Source: Polaromonas sp. AET17H-212 (GTDB lineage Bacteria; Pseudomonadota; Gammaproteobacteria; Burkholderiales; Burkholderiaceae_C). Taken from it: a stretch of DNA of 45,386 bases. The position numbers were made by a program, and so were the translations under genes. The notes beneath the pieces were generated by a model, which was not told the DNA's origin, searched no databases, and saw only the letters and a program-made list of their open reading frames with translations. Numbering within the stretch: the first letter of the stretch is position 1; every line of letters starts with the position of its first letter. The DNA lies in the NCBI RefSeq assembly GCF_002379085.1, contig NZ_NBZW01000032.1:1-45386 (forward strand), written 5' to 3'. Below are positions 7,475 to 15,189 of this stretch, in pieces.

Positions 7475-9055
7475 TCAGTTGACCTTGATCAGTCTCCAGT
7501 CAAGCCGGTTGTCGGCGCGGTGCACGACATCAATGTTTTTCTTCATCGCCCAGGGAATGATCTGGTTGTGCAGCGGAATATGTGAGACCGTGTCGTTCGA
7601 CAGCTGCAAGGCCTCGGTCAGCAGGCGGTTGCGCACCGGCAAATCGGTTTCCACTTTCACGCGGTCCACGATGTAATCCATGCGCGGGTTGCTGTAGCGG
7701 CCCACGTTGTAGTTGCCATCACCGCCCGTACCCACACTGCGCGTCAGTGACTGCAGGCTGTAAAGGCCATCGAAGGTCGGCACACCCCAGCCCAGCATGT
7801 AGATGCTGGCCTCGTAGCGCTGGATCATCGGGAAATAGGTGACCAGCGGCAAGGTGCGCAGCTTCGCCTTCACACCGGCCCGGGCCCACATCGCAGTGAC
7901 AGCCTGGCAGATTTCCTCGTCATTGATGTAGCGGTTGTTCGGACAGGCAAAATCCACCTCGAATCCATTGGGATAACCGGCCTGGGCGAGCAGCCTCTTG
8001 GACGCCTCGGGATCAAAGGGGTGGCGCTTGTGGACACCTTCGGTCCAACCATTGACCTGCGGCGCCACGATCGCTCCCGTCGGCTGGCTCAGACCGCGCA
8101 TGGTGACGCGCTGGATCGCGTTGATGTCTATGGCCTGGTACAACGCCATGCGCACGCGCTGGTCCTTCAGCGGGTTCTTGCCCTTGATGTTGGAACCCGG
8201 CAGCTCGTCGCGAGACTGGTCCATGCCGAAGAAAATGGTGCGGTTCTCGATGCCATCGATGACCTTGAGGTTGCCGGTGCTGCGCAGCCGGCCCAGATCC
8301 TGGATGCTGGGATCAAGCACAAAATCGACTTCACCCGACAACAAGGCAGCGACCCGGGTGGCCTCCGATTTGATCGGTGTGTAGACAACTTCGGTCACAT
8401 TGGACTCGTTCTTGCCCCAGTAATTGGGGTTTGAAACAAGAACCAGCTTCTGGTCAGGTTGCCATTCCTTGACCATGAATGGGCCGGTGCCCATGGCATT
8501 GCGGTGTGCAAAGGTTTCGTCCTTGGCGCGGATGTCTTTCGGCTCGGTCGACTTGTTTTTCTCGGCCCACGCCTTGCTCATGATGCGCAGTTCGGTCAAC
8601 TGGTTGAGCAGCACCGGGTTCGGGCCTTTCATCATGATGTCCACGGTCGAATCGTTGACCTTGACCACCTTGTCGATGCCCTGGGTATACACCGCATAGT
8701 TGGAGGTTTTGGCCGTCGCGCGGGTCAGCGAGAAAACCACGTCGTCCGCCGTGAGTGGTGTGCCGTCACTGAACTTCACGCCGGAACGCAAGGTAAAGCG
8801 AACCTGCGTCGGCGAGACGTCGCGCCAGGAAGCGGCGAGCTGGGGTTCCACCTTGAAAGTGCGGCTGTTGTAGTAGACCAGCGAATCGTAAACGGCTGCG
8901 TGGACGCCATTGCCAAGCGCATTGTTCTGCGAGTGGATGTCAAACGTGGGGATATCGCTCGCGCTTGACCATTTAAAGGTCTTGGCCTGCACGGCGGGCA
9001 CAACAGCAAAGGATGCGGCCGCAGCAGCAGCGATAAAAAGCAGGTGGAATTTCAT
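7475..9055 (-). CDS. Family 5 ABC substrate-binding protein (upstream paralogue)
   Basis: Periplasmic binding protein of 526 aa with the signal peptide MKFHLLFIAAAAAASFAVV...VQA. It shares family segments with the protein at 3516-5099 (LRIMSKAWAEK, IKGKNPLKDQRVRMALYQAIDI, FACPNNRYINDEEICQAV), so the two arose by duplication. It sits before a terminator, in its own transcription unit upstream of the permease. It could supply an alternative substrate to the same membrane complex or act as an abundant, separately controlled receptor. Confidence 0.92.
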   Translation of the reverse strand: MKFHLLFIAAAAAASFAVVPAVQAKTFKWSSASDIPTFDIHSQNNALGNGVHAAVYDSLVYYNSRTFKVEPQLAASWRDVSPTQVRFTLRSGVKFSDGTPLTADDVVFSLTRATAKTSNYAVYTQGIDKVVKVNDSTVDIMMKGPNPVLLNQLTELRIMSKAWAEKNKSTEPKDIRAKDETFAHRNAMGTGPFMVKEWQPDQKLVLVSNPNYWGKNESNVTEVVYTPIKSEATRVAALLSGEVDFVLDPSIQDLGRLRSTGNLKVIDGIENRTIFFGMDQSRDELPGSNIKGKNPLKDQRVRMALYQAIDINAIQRVTMRGLSQPTGAIVAPQVNGWTEGVHKRHPFDPEASKRLLAQAGYPNGFEVDFACPNNRYINDEEICQAVTAMWARAGVKAKLRTLPLVTYFPMIQRYEASIYMLGWGVPTFDGLYSLQSLTRSVGTGGDGNYNVGRYSNPRMDYIVDRVKVETDLPVRNRLLTEALQLSNDTVSHIPLHNQIIPWAMKKNIDVVHRADNRLDWRLIKVN

Positions 9056-9080
9056 GGTTTTCTCTTTGAAGTAAGCGACG

Positions 9081-9139
9081 AATATACAACCGGCCCATCA
9101 GGGCAAGGCAAGGGGTTTCCCCTGAAAGCCCCCCCCCCC
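9081..9139 (-). promoter_or_regulatory. Possible promoter and C11/G11 tract upstream of binding protein
   Basis: On the minus strand a TATATT hexamer (9086-9081) lies about 26 nt upstream of the ATG. TTGCCT lies 19 nt farther upstream, a long spacer. A homopolymer of 11 C (plus strand, 9129-9139) lies about 75-84 bp upstream of the start. Such tracts slip easily, but the promoter call is weak. Confidence 0.3.
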
Positions 9140-9220
9140 GAAACATGCGCGAGACCCAGGGCTGCGCGACCAGGGTGCGCACGCCATCAGATGCCTGCAA
9201 AGGTCAGGCCAGGCAGGCGG

Positions 9221-10012
9221 CTAACGCGCGCGCGCAACCTTGTCGAGCGTGACCGGCCCATACCATGCAGCGGTATTCGAGCGTGTGTTGTCGCTGTCGG
9301 TCATGATGCCTATGCCCACCAGCGCGCCCGGCGCTTCGCCGAAAGCCTTTTCATAGTCAGCACGGATATTGCGCTCGTAGTCGACCCATTGGCGCAATTT
9401 GCCGGCGCCGGATTCGACGACAAGCTTGCGTATCCTGTCGGTACGCGGATTGACAATCACGGTGCCCGGCGGGCGGGTGTTGCACCACACGTACATCAAC
9501 GTTGCATAAGGCAACTCCTCGCCGGTCAACGCGCGTGCCAGTTCGGACAACATGGCGTTCTTGCTGGAGAACTTGCTGCGGTCGCCTTCAAACACCAGCA
9601 CCACGCGGACCGGCGAATCATCAGCATCGCGCAGCGCCATGTCGGCTTGCGCAATCAGCTCAGGCACTTTCCACGAAAACCGCACATTGGCCAGATCGTC
9701 CGGTTCCACGCGCAACTCCTGGCGCACCATGCTGGCCGACGAATTGGAAGTGGCCGCCATCGCCTCGCGCCCGTCCTTGCGTTCATAACGGAAGAGGCTG
9801 GGTTTCTTGCCCGGAAAAGGGTAGTGCCGCCAGTCTGGCGTGACCCGGTTGCTGGCGGACGCGACCACCCAGGGGGTTGAACTGAGCTTTGCTGGATCAG
9901 GCGTGGCAGCCGGCGGCATCCATGATGCACAGCCTGCCAGTTGCGACAAGGCCAACAACACTACCCCCATACCCAAACCACCCCACCATTGCCTCCCCTC
10001 AACTTTCGTCAT
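9221..10012 (-). CDS. DUF3047-family lipoprotein
   Basis: A protein of 263 aa from the ATG at 10012, chosen because GGGAG lies six bases upstream; a second ATG at 10018 is too close to that site. The signal ends in the lipobox LAGC, so it should be a lipid-anchored envelope protein. The mature part fits DUF3047: VRFSWKVP, DDSPVRVVLVFEGD, YVWCNTRPPGTV, KLVVESG, RNIRADYEKAFGEAPG and GIGIMTDSDNTRS...AWYGPV. The function of the family is not known to me. Its fold resembles proteins that bind sugars or other small ligands, but that is a guess. It is transcribed away from the porin, with a bidirectional terminator between them. Confidence 0.8.
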   Translation of the reverse strand: MTKVEGRQWWGGLGMGVVLLALSQLAGCASWMPPAATPDPAKLSSTPWVVASASNRVTPDWRHYPFPGKKPSLFRYERKDGREAMAATSNSSASMVRQELRVEPDDLANVRFSWKVPELIAQADMALRDADDSPVRVVLVFEGDRSKFSSKNAMLSELARALTGEELPYATLMYVWCNTRPPGTVIVNPRTDRIRKLVVESGAGKLRQWVDYERNIRADYEKAFGEAPGALVGIGIMTDSDNTRSNTAAWYGPVTLDKVARAR

Positions 10013-10052
10013 TAGCATCTCCCAAAGTGGCATGCAATTTGCATTTTCCATG

Positions 10053-10080
10053 AAAAAAGCCGCCCGAGGGCGGCTTTTTA
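10053..10080 (-). terminator. Terminator of the porin gene
   Basis: The stem AAGCCGCCC/GGGCGGCTT with a two-base loop is flanked by A-runs and T-runs on both sides. It lies about 40 nt past the porin stop and is symmetrical, so it could work in both directions. A 13-bp palindrome ATGCAATTTGCAT lies next to it at 10032-10044, upstream of the DUF3047 gene. Confidence 0.88.
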
Positions 10081-10119
10081 AACTCTCTAAATTGAAGCTG
10101 GCACAAGGCCAGCCGTCAA

Positions 10120-11199
10120 TTAGAAGGAGTGCTTGATACCGAAGTCGTAACCGGTCGAACGTGCGTTCACTGCAGTCACGGCACCGTTCAGAGCCTGGGA
10201 TGCACCGCCGCTGTTCGTCACGCGAGCGAACGTGGTGTACAGAGCCGTACGCTTGGACAGGTTGTGCACATAACCCAGAGCCCATTTTTTGGACTTGGGT
10301 GTACCAGCAGCGTCGGTTTTGTAGGTGGAGTAAGCCACACGGATCTGGCCGGCACCCATGGGAACCAAAGCACCAACCAAAGCGCCTTTGCCCGTCACAT
10401 TGGTGGGGACAGAGTCAACTTTGTCACGGGTCACCAAAGCCATGGCTTGGGCGACACCGAAGTCATACGAACCGCCAATGTTGGTGGACTGGATCTTGCC
10501 CGTGGTGGCGGTCGCAGCGTACTTGGTGCTGGACGTTGCCAGAGCCACGTTGATCGGGCCGTTGGCGTAGCCGAGGCGAATAGCAGAACCCGTGCCGTCT
10601 TTTTCAGTGGCTGCGCCGTTCTTGTTGTTCTCACCGAGGTAGTGCTGAAACTGGCCGTAGAAGCCGCCCAGATTGCCTGGCAGGAAGTAGCCAACGCTGT
10701 TGGAAGCGCGAACGCTGACTGGCCCACCAAGGCTGGAAACGTTGGCCTGGGAGCCGCCCACGCCAACCGTACCGAACGGATCAAACACGGTCTGATTCCA
10801 GAACTGTGGCGTGTAGTCACGGCCCAGACGCAGTTCACCCAGGCCGCTGGCCAGGCTGACCGTCGAACGACGGTTGAAGGTCAGGCCGCTGCCCACGGAA
10901 GCGCCATTAGCCTGGTTGTTGGTGTTCGTGGCTTGAAAGGTGCCATTGTCGGCGTTTATGCCGGCTTCCAGCCAGAAGCTGGCAGACATGCCACCGCCGA
11001 GGTCTTCCGTACCACGGAAGCCCAGACGGCTGGTGTTGTAACCACCGCTCGTCAGTTGGCTCTTGCTGGAAGAACCAACGCCGGAACCGGAGCCGTGAGC
11101 GTAGTTCACGTCAACAACACCAAACAGGGTCACGGAAGACTGGGCCGAAGCCACGCCGGCAGTAGCCAGAATAGCCAAAGCGACTAGGGATTTTTTCAT
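10120..11199 (-). CDS. Gram-negative porin (Burkholderiales OmpC-like)
   Basis: Outer-membrane general porin of 359 aa. The start at 11199 gives the typical signal peptide MKKSLVALAILATAGVASAQ followed by SSVTLFGVVDVNYAHG. A GGAG site lies at the right distance upstream. The C-terminus ends in ...YDFGIKHSF, with the terminal Phe needed for barrel assembly. Glycine- and aromatic-rich beta strands and a LGRDYTPQFW-type loop are present, as in trimeric porins. Codon use is less GC-biased and repetitive in a way typical of a highly expressed gene. It is monocistronic, ending at a strong terminator. Confidence 0.95.
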   Translation of the reverse strand: MKKSLVALAILATAGVASAQSSVTLFGVVDVNYAHGSGSGVGSSSKSQLTSGGYNTSRLGFRGTEDLGGGMSASFWLEAGINADNGTFQATNTNNQANGASVGSGLTFNRRSTVSLASGLGELRLGRDYTPQFWNQTVFDPFGTVGVGGSQANVSSLGGPVSVRASNSVGYFLPGNLGGFYGQFQHYLGENNKNGAATEKDGTGSAIRLGYANGPINVALATSSTKYAATATTGKIQSTNIGGSYDFGVAQAMALVTRDKVDSVPTNVTGKGALVGALVPMGAGQIRVAYSTYKTDAAGTPKSKKWALGYVHNLSKRTALYTTFARVTNSGGASQALNGAVTAVNARSTGYDFGIKHSF

Positions 11200-11513
11200 T
11201 GCGAGTTTCTCCAAGGTTAAACATAGGGCTCCAGGATTTTGGATCCCCGGGCCAACCTCCATTTAGGAAGTTGTATGTATTGCACCAGAGGCCGAGAGCT
11301 TTCGCAAAGGAAATGGCCCGATAAATTCAATTCCGTTGCACCCCTGCAACAAACGCAAGTACCCCTAGCGCGGCATTTATCCGTCTTTCAAAAGCCGGCT
11401 GACACCGATACTCATGTACTACAATTTGTACTACATTTACAAAAATCAGCTGGACTAAACCATAGCCGCGATCAATAACTTTCCGGCCCACCCTTTCCCC
11501 ATGATTTCCCCCA
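11200..11513. other. Porin/antitoxin divergent region with 12-bp direct repeat
   Basis: The intergenic region carries two copies of TGTACTACA (11415-11423 and 11427-11435) at a 12-bp period. A TACAAT hexamer within it (11420-11425) could be a -10 box, with CTGACA 15 nt upstream. This would serve the antitoxin-like gene starting at 11514. The rest shows no feature I can support. Confidence 0.35.
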
Positions 11514-11798
11514 ATGACATTCCAGCTGATCTCGCTGCGCGACGCCAACCAGAATTTTTCCAGGCTCATCGCCGCTGTTGAGCGCGGAGAAGCCTTCTGT
11601 ATCACCCGGCGCGGACAGGAGGTGGCGCGGTTGACACCCTCGCCCACGCCTGCGCCGGTGGAGAAATTGCCTGGCCTTGAAGACCGGTTGCCGGCCGACA
11701 TGGCCGCACTGGACGTGTCCCTCGGGGAACGTGTCCGCCAGCTGGAGGCCCGACTGGATAAACTTTCATCAGCCCTTCCACCCACTGACAAGCGATAA
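11514..11798 (+). CDS. Phd/YefM-like antitoxin, orphan
   Basis: A small protein of 94 aa. Its N-terminal half ([38 protein letters not shown]) fits the Phd/YefM antitoxin fold: a beta strand, a helix with the NFSRLI pattern, and the strand pair ending RGQEVARL. Such proteins bind operator DNA as dimers and neutralise a partner toxin through the C-terminal tail. Here the tail is Pro-rich then helical ([19 protein letters not shown]). No toxin gene follows; coq7 starts 8 bp downstream, so the two are probably cotranscribed. It may have become a plain regulator. Confidence 0.75.
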   Translation: MTFQLISLRDANQNFSRLIAAVERGEAFCITRRGQEVARLTPSPTPAPVEKLPGLEDRLPADMAALDVSLGERVRQLEARLDKLSSALPPTDKR

Positions 11799-11806
11799 AT
11801 ACCCCC

Positions 11807-12424
11807 ATGGATGCCCTGCTCACTACCGCCGACAGCGCCCTGCGCACCCTGTTTGCCAAGCCCCGTGCCAGCCGGACATGCCCGACCGTGCCGGCCCAAG
11901 ACACCGAGCTGAGCGCCGCGGACAAGGCGCTGGCCGGTGCGCTGATGCGGGTCAACCATGTCGGTGAGGTCTGCGCGCAGGCGCTGTACGCCTCGCAGGC
12001 CCTGAGTACACGCAATCCCGTTTTGCGCCAGCAATTCCTCGAGGCCAGCAAGGAGGAAGGCGACCACCTCGCCTGGACGCGCGAGCGGCTCGATGAACTC
12101 GGCGCCCGCCCCTCCCTGCTGAACCCGCTGTGGTACGCCGGGGCTTTCGGGCTGGGCCTGCTGGCGGGCCGTCTCGGTGACCGGGTCAGCCTGGGGTTTG
12201 TGGTGGAGACCGAGCGGCAGGTCGAAGCCCATTTGGCCAGCCACCTGGAGCGCCTGCCGGAAGGCGACCATGCCTCGCGCGCCATCGTGGCGCAGATGAA
12301 GGACGACGAGGCGCGTCACGCACAGGAGGCGCAAGGTGCCGGCGCATTGGCGCTGCCCGCACCGGTCAAGGCGTTGATGCGGGCCTCCGCCAAGGTCATG
12401 ACGACAATTGCGCATTACCTCTAG
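11807..12424 (+). CDS. coq7: 2-polyprenyl-3-methyl-6-methoxy-1,4-benzoquinone monooxygenase
   Basis: Di-iron hydroxylase of ubiquinone synthesis (demethoxyubiquinone to demethylubiquinone), membrane-associated, 205 aa. The ligand pattern is complete: E54 in NHVGE, E84-x-x-H87 in KEEGDH, E136 in ETERQ, and E168-x-x-H171 in DDEARH. The hydrophobic stretch [14 protein letters not shown] may rest on the membrane. It is 8 bp behind the antitoxin-like gene. A dispersed element begins right after the stop codon. Confidence 0.95.
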   Translation: MDALLTTADSALRTLFAKPRASRTCPTVPAQDTELSAADKALAGALMRVNHVGEVCAQALYASQALSTRNPVLRQQFLEASKEEGDHLAWTRERLDELGARPSLLNPLWYAGAFGLGLLAGRLGDRVSLGFVVETERQVEAHLASHLERLPEGDHASRAIVAQMKDDEARHAQEAQGAGALALPAPVKALMRASAKVMTTIAHYL

Positions 12425-12488
12425 TCGCTATCTTTTCAGTAGCTTATCGCGCTTTATTTACAAGCGTTTCAGACCTATTCACCCTAAA
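12425..12488 (+). repeat. Dispersed GCTA..TAGC element, full-length copy
   Basis: It starts with GCTATCTTTTCAGTAGC (12427-12443), then CGCGCTTTATTTACAAGCG and ACCTATTCACC. The blocks match the copy at 430-495 (minus) and the coding copy at 17204-17270. It lies between the convergent coq7 and osmC-like genes. Confidence 0.55.
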
Positions 12489-12490
12489 AC

Positions 12491-12961
12491 TCAAGCCTCG
12501 ATCAACTCGAAGCTGGTAGTGATGTCGGCCGTTTTTCCAAGCATGATGGTGGCCGAGCAGTATTTGTCATGGCTCATGGCAATCGCGCGTTCCACCGCGC
12601 TGGCCGCGATGCCGCGTCCCGTCACGACAAAATGCATGTGGATTTTCGTGAACACCTTGGGGTCGGTTTCGGCCCGCTCGGACGTCAGCCGAACCGTGCA
12701 GCCGCGCACATCGTGGCGACCGCGCTTGAGGATCAGCACCACATCGTAGGCGGTGCAGCCGCCGGTGCCGGCCAGCACGGTTTCCATCGGGCGCGGCGCC
12801 AGGTTGGCGCCGCCGTTTTCCGGCTTGGCGGCGTCGGGCGCGCCATCCATCACCAGCGTGTGGCCGCTGCCTGTGGTTGCCAGAAAACTCATGGCCGAGC
12901 CAGAAGTTGTTGTTGTCCCCGCGCCGGTGTTGGGGCCGGTCCAGCTCACTGTGCATTCCAT
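12491..12961 (-). CDS. OsmC-family peroxidase-like protein
   Basis: A protein of 156 aa of the OsmC/Ohr fold, in the YhfA-type branch. The two conserved Cys are C69 (GTGGCTAYDV) and C135 (DKYCSATIML). Family members reduce organic hydroperoxides through this pair. The N-terminal Thr/Gly-rich stretch is a lineage feature. It is convergent with coq7 and divergent from the candidate sRNA and ilvA. Confidence 0.9.
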   Translation of the reverse strand: MECTVSWTGPNTGAGTTTTSGSAMSFLATTGSGHTLVMDGAPDAAKPENGGANLAPRPMETVLAGTGGCTAYDVVLILKRGRHDVRGCTVRLTSERAETDPKVFTKIHMHFVVTGRGIAASAVERAIAMSHDKYCSATIMLGKTADITTSFELIEA

Positions 12962-13022
12962 GAATTACCATCCTCAAAGTCAGAAATTTGTTGTCAAAAG
13001 TAGCGGCAAGTGTTTATTTTTC

Positions 13023-13064
13023 GCAACAAAACATTGTTGCAGCGCAACATGCCTCCGCTATACT
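13023..13064 (+). promoter_or_regulatory. Promoter with inverted-repeat operator for candidate sRNA
   Basis: A TTGCAG box (13037-13042) and TATACT (13059-13064) are 16 nt apart on the plus strand. An inverted repeat GCAACA (13023-13028) / TGTTGC (13035-13040) overlaps the -35 box, and GCAACA recurs at 13044-13049. This looks like a regulated promoter. The next gene start (ilvA, 13205) lies beyond a terminator, so the promoter should make a short RNA. Confidence 0.6.
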
Positions 13065-13070
13065 GAAATC

Positions 13071-13168
13071 ATCGCATGAAGACAGCTTTGTTTTCATGCA
13101 ATGGTTGTCTCCTCCATCCCTGAAAGGGTGGATTTACAGGCCCAGACCGCAAGGTCTGGGCCTTTTTT
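13071..13168 (+). ncRNA. Candidate small RNA of about 98 nt
   Basis: The expected transcript starts about 7 nt after the TATACT box and ends in the terminator at 13139-13168. Three hairpins can be drawn. The first has a 10-bp stem 13074-13083/13090-13099 (GCATGAAGAC with GTTTTCATGC). The second is CCATCCCT/AGGGTGG (13114-13131) with one bulge. The third is the terminator. Between the first two lies UCUCCUCC (13108-13115), an anti-Shine-Dalgarno sequence. This is the layout of trans-acting regulatory RNAs that block ribosome binding sites. I do not recognise an Rfam family. Confidence 0.55.
13139..13168 (+). terminator. Strong Rho-independent terminator
   Basis: A perfect 10-bp stem GGCCCAGACC/GGTCTGGGCC with a GCAA tetraloop is followed by six T. 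No protein gene precedes it on this strand within 700 bp (the osmC-like gene runs the other way), which supports a separate short transcript. Confidence 0.92.
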
Positions 13169-13204
13169 CTTGCCTACTATGATGTCGGGTTGCGAGAAAG
13201 ACAC

Positions 13205-14818
13205 ATGCCCACTTCCCCCAAACCCGCTTCCCGCCGTTCACCCGGCACCCCCCGGCCATCCGCCGCCGGGGCACTCACGCCCGCCGACTACCTGAAAAAA
13301 ATCCTGACTGCACGCGTCTACGACGTGGCGGTGGAATCCGCGCTGGAGCCGGCGAAAAACCTCAGCCGCCGGGTGCACAACACCGTGCTGCTCAAGCGCG
13401 AAGACCAGCAGCCGGTGTTCAGCTTCAAGCTGCGCGGCGCCTACAACAAGATGGCGCACCTGAGCCCCGCCCAGCTCAAGAAAGGCGTCATCTGCGCCTC
13501 GGCCGGCAACCATGCGCAGGGCGTGGCCCTCGGCGCGCACAAGCTCGGAACGCGCGCGGTGATCGTGATGCCGGTTACCACGCCGCAGGTCAAGGTCGAT
13601 GCCGTCCGGGCACTGGGCGGCGAGGTGATCCTGCACGGCGACAGCTACTCGGACGCCCACCTGCATGCCGTCACGCTGGAGAAAAAAAACGGCCTGACCT
13701 TTGTGCACCCGTTCGACGACCCGGACGTGATTGCCGGCCAGGGCACGATCGCCATGGAAATCCTGCGCCAGATTCAGACCATCGGCAAGGGCTCGCTTGA
13801 CGCGGTGTTTGTGGCCATAGGCGGCGGCGGGCTGATTTCCGGCGTGGCCAACTACATCAAGGCCGTGCGTCCCGAGGTCCGGATCATCGGCGTGCAGATG
13901 AACGATTCCAACGCGATGGTCCAGTCGGTCGGCGCGGGCAAACGTGTCACGCTGCCCGACGTCGGCCTGTTCGCCGACGGCACCGCCGTCAAGCTGGTAG
14001 GTGAGGAAACCTTCCGCATCAGCCGCGAGCTGGTCGATGAATTCATCACGGTGGACACCGACGCCGTCTGCGCCGCCATCAAGGACGTGTTCATCGACAC
14101 GCGCAGCATTGTCGAACCCTCGGGCGCCATGAGTGTGGCCGCCATCAAGCAGTACGTGGCCACGCACAAGACCAAAGGCGAAACCTACGCGGCGATCCTG
14201 TGCGGCGCGAACATGAATTTCGACCGCCTGCGTTTTGTCGCCGAGCGGGCGGAAGTCGGCGAAGAGCGCGAAGCGCTGTTTGCGGTGACGATTCCCGAGG
14301 AACGCGGCAGCTTCCGGCGCTTTTGCGAGCTGATCGGCGGGCTGCCGGGTGGCCCGCGCAGCGTGACCGAGTTCAACTACCGCATCAGCGATGCCAGCCA
14401 AGCCCATGTGTTTGTCGGCCTGACCACCCACGGCAAAGGCGAGAGCACCAAAATCGCCAGCAACTTCAGCAAACACGGCTTCAAGTCACTCGACCTGACC
14501 CATGACGACCTGGCCAAGGAACACATCCGCCACATGGTGGGTGGCCACACGGCGCTGTCCAAAGACGAGCGGTTGCTGCGTTTTGTGTTTCCCGAGCGGC
14601 CCGGGGCGCTGATGAAGTTCCTGGGCGCCATGAAGCCGGGCTGGAACATCAGCCTTTTCCACTATCGCAACCAGGGCGCGGACTACGGGCGCATCCTGGT
14701 CGGGCTGCAGGTCCCCAAGGCCGACAACAAGGCCTTCAAGGGCTTTCTCGACACCCTGGGCTACCCGCATGTGGAAGAGACCGACAACCCGGTCTACCGG
14801 CTGTTTCTGCAAAGCTGA
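13205..14818 (+). CDS. ilvA: Threonine ammonia-lyase, biosynthetic
   Basis: PLP enzyme that deaminates threonine to 2-oxobutanoate, the first step to isoleucine. 537 aa from the ATG at 13205. The PLP lysine is in SFKLRGAYNKM, the substrate loop is SAGNHAQGVALGA, and the phosphate-binding Gly-rich loop is IGGGGLISG. Two ACT-like regulatory domains follow (from about EREALFAVTIPEERGSF and from RLLRFVFPERPGALMKF), as in the isoleucine-inhibited long form. The first about 30 residues are a Ser/Pro-rich extension not needed for the fold. A TTG five codons earlier is possible but lacks support. Confidence 0.96.
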   Translation: MPTSPKPASRRSPGTPRPSAAGALTPADYLKKILTARVYDVAVESALEPAKNLSRRVHNTVLLKREDQQPVFSFKLRGAYNKMAHLSPAQLKKGVICASAGNHAQGVALGAHKLGTRAVIVMPVTTPQVKVDAVRALGGEVILHGDSYSDAHLHAVTLEKKNGLTFVHPFDDPDVIAGQGTIAMEILRQIQTIGKGSLDAVFVAIGGGGLISGVANYIKAVRPEVRIIGVQMNDSNAMVQSVGAGKRVTLPDVGLFADGTAVKLVGEETFRISRELVDEFITVDTDAVCAAIKDVFIDTRSIVEPSGAMSVAAIKQYVATHKTKGETYAAILCGANMNFDRLRFVAERAEVGEEREALFAVTIPEERGSFRRFCELIGGLPGGPRSVTEFNYRISDASQAHVFVGLTTHGKGESTKIASNFSKHGFKSLDLTHDDLAKEHIRHMVGGHTALSKDERLLRFVFPERPGALMKFLGAMKPGWNISLFHYRNQGADYGRILVGLQVPKADNKAFKGFLDTLGYPHVEETDNPVYRLFLQS

Positions 14819-14829
14819 CGGGCCTGGCC

Positions 14830-15189
14830 ATGACTGCGACAGGCGCATCCGTGCCAACCAATTCATCGTGCCCCCGCTGCGGCGCGACTTTTCGCTGCGG
14901 CATGGTGGGAGGGGACGCCGAATGCTGGTGCGTCAAGTTGCCCCACATCATGCCGGTGCCGCCCGGCTCACCGTCCACAATTGTTGAGAACTCCAAAAAT
15001 CATGACCGGCAACTTACTACCGTTCGCCCTGAGCTTGTCGAAGGGCTTCGACAAGCTCAGCCCGAACGGTATGGTGTCGTGAATGACGAAAACATCCATA
15101 GCACCGCGGAGGCCTCCTGCTTTTGCCCCGCCTGCCTCCAGAAAATCACCGATGACCGACAACAAAACACTTCTTCTGCCCGCGATTGA
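14830..15189 (+). CDS. Cysteine-rich CWC-family protein with repeat insertion
   Basis: A small protein of 119 aa with a metal-binding look. The N-terminal part has CPRCGATFRCGM...CWC, and the C-terminal part has CFCPACL, the cysteine spacing of the CWC family (function unknown). Family members are usually about 70-80 aa. Here about 45 residues separate the two Cys clusters, and they include VRPELVEGL and QAQPER. That is the well-known translation of the palindromic TTCGACAAGCTCAG-type repeat, which occupies 15019-15070. The insertion keeps the frame, so all Cys motifs survive. The 3' end overlaps cobT by 38 bp. It starts 11 bp after ilvA. Confidence 0.75.
   Translation: MTATGASVPTNSSCPRCGATFRCGMVGGDAECWCVKLPHIMPVPPGSPSTIVENSKNHDRQLTTVRPELVEGLRQAQPERYGVVNDENIHSTAEASCFCPACLQKITDDRQQNTSSARD
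15019..15070. repeat. Palindromic dispersed repeat inserted in CWC gene
   Basis: Two 25-bp arms (15019-15043 and 15046-15070) are reverse complements except for two positions, with a GG centre. The core CTGAGCTTGTCGAAG / CTTCGACAAGCTCAG is a repeat seen in many proteobacterial genomes, usually between genes. Here it is translated in frame. Confidence 0.85.

Noticed and set aside
11799..11806. Toxin partner for the Phd/YefM-like protein
   Set aside because: Only 8 bp separate it from coq7, and no PIN, RelE or Doc-like frame occurs on either strand nearby.
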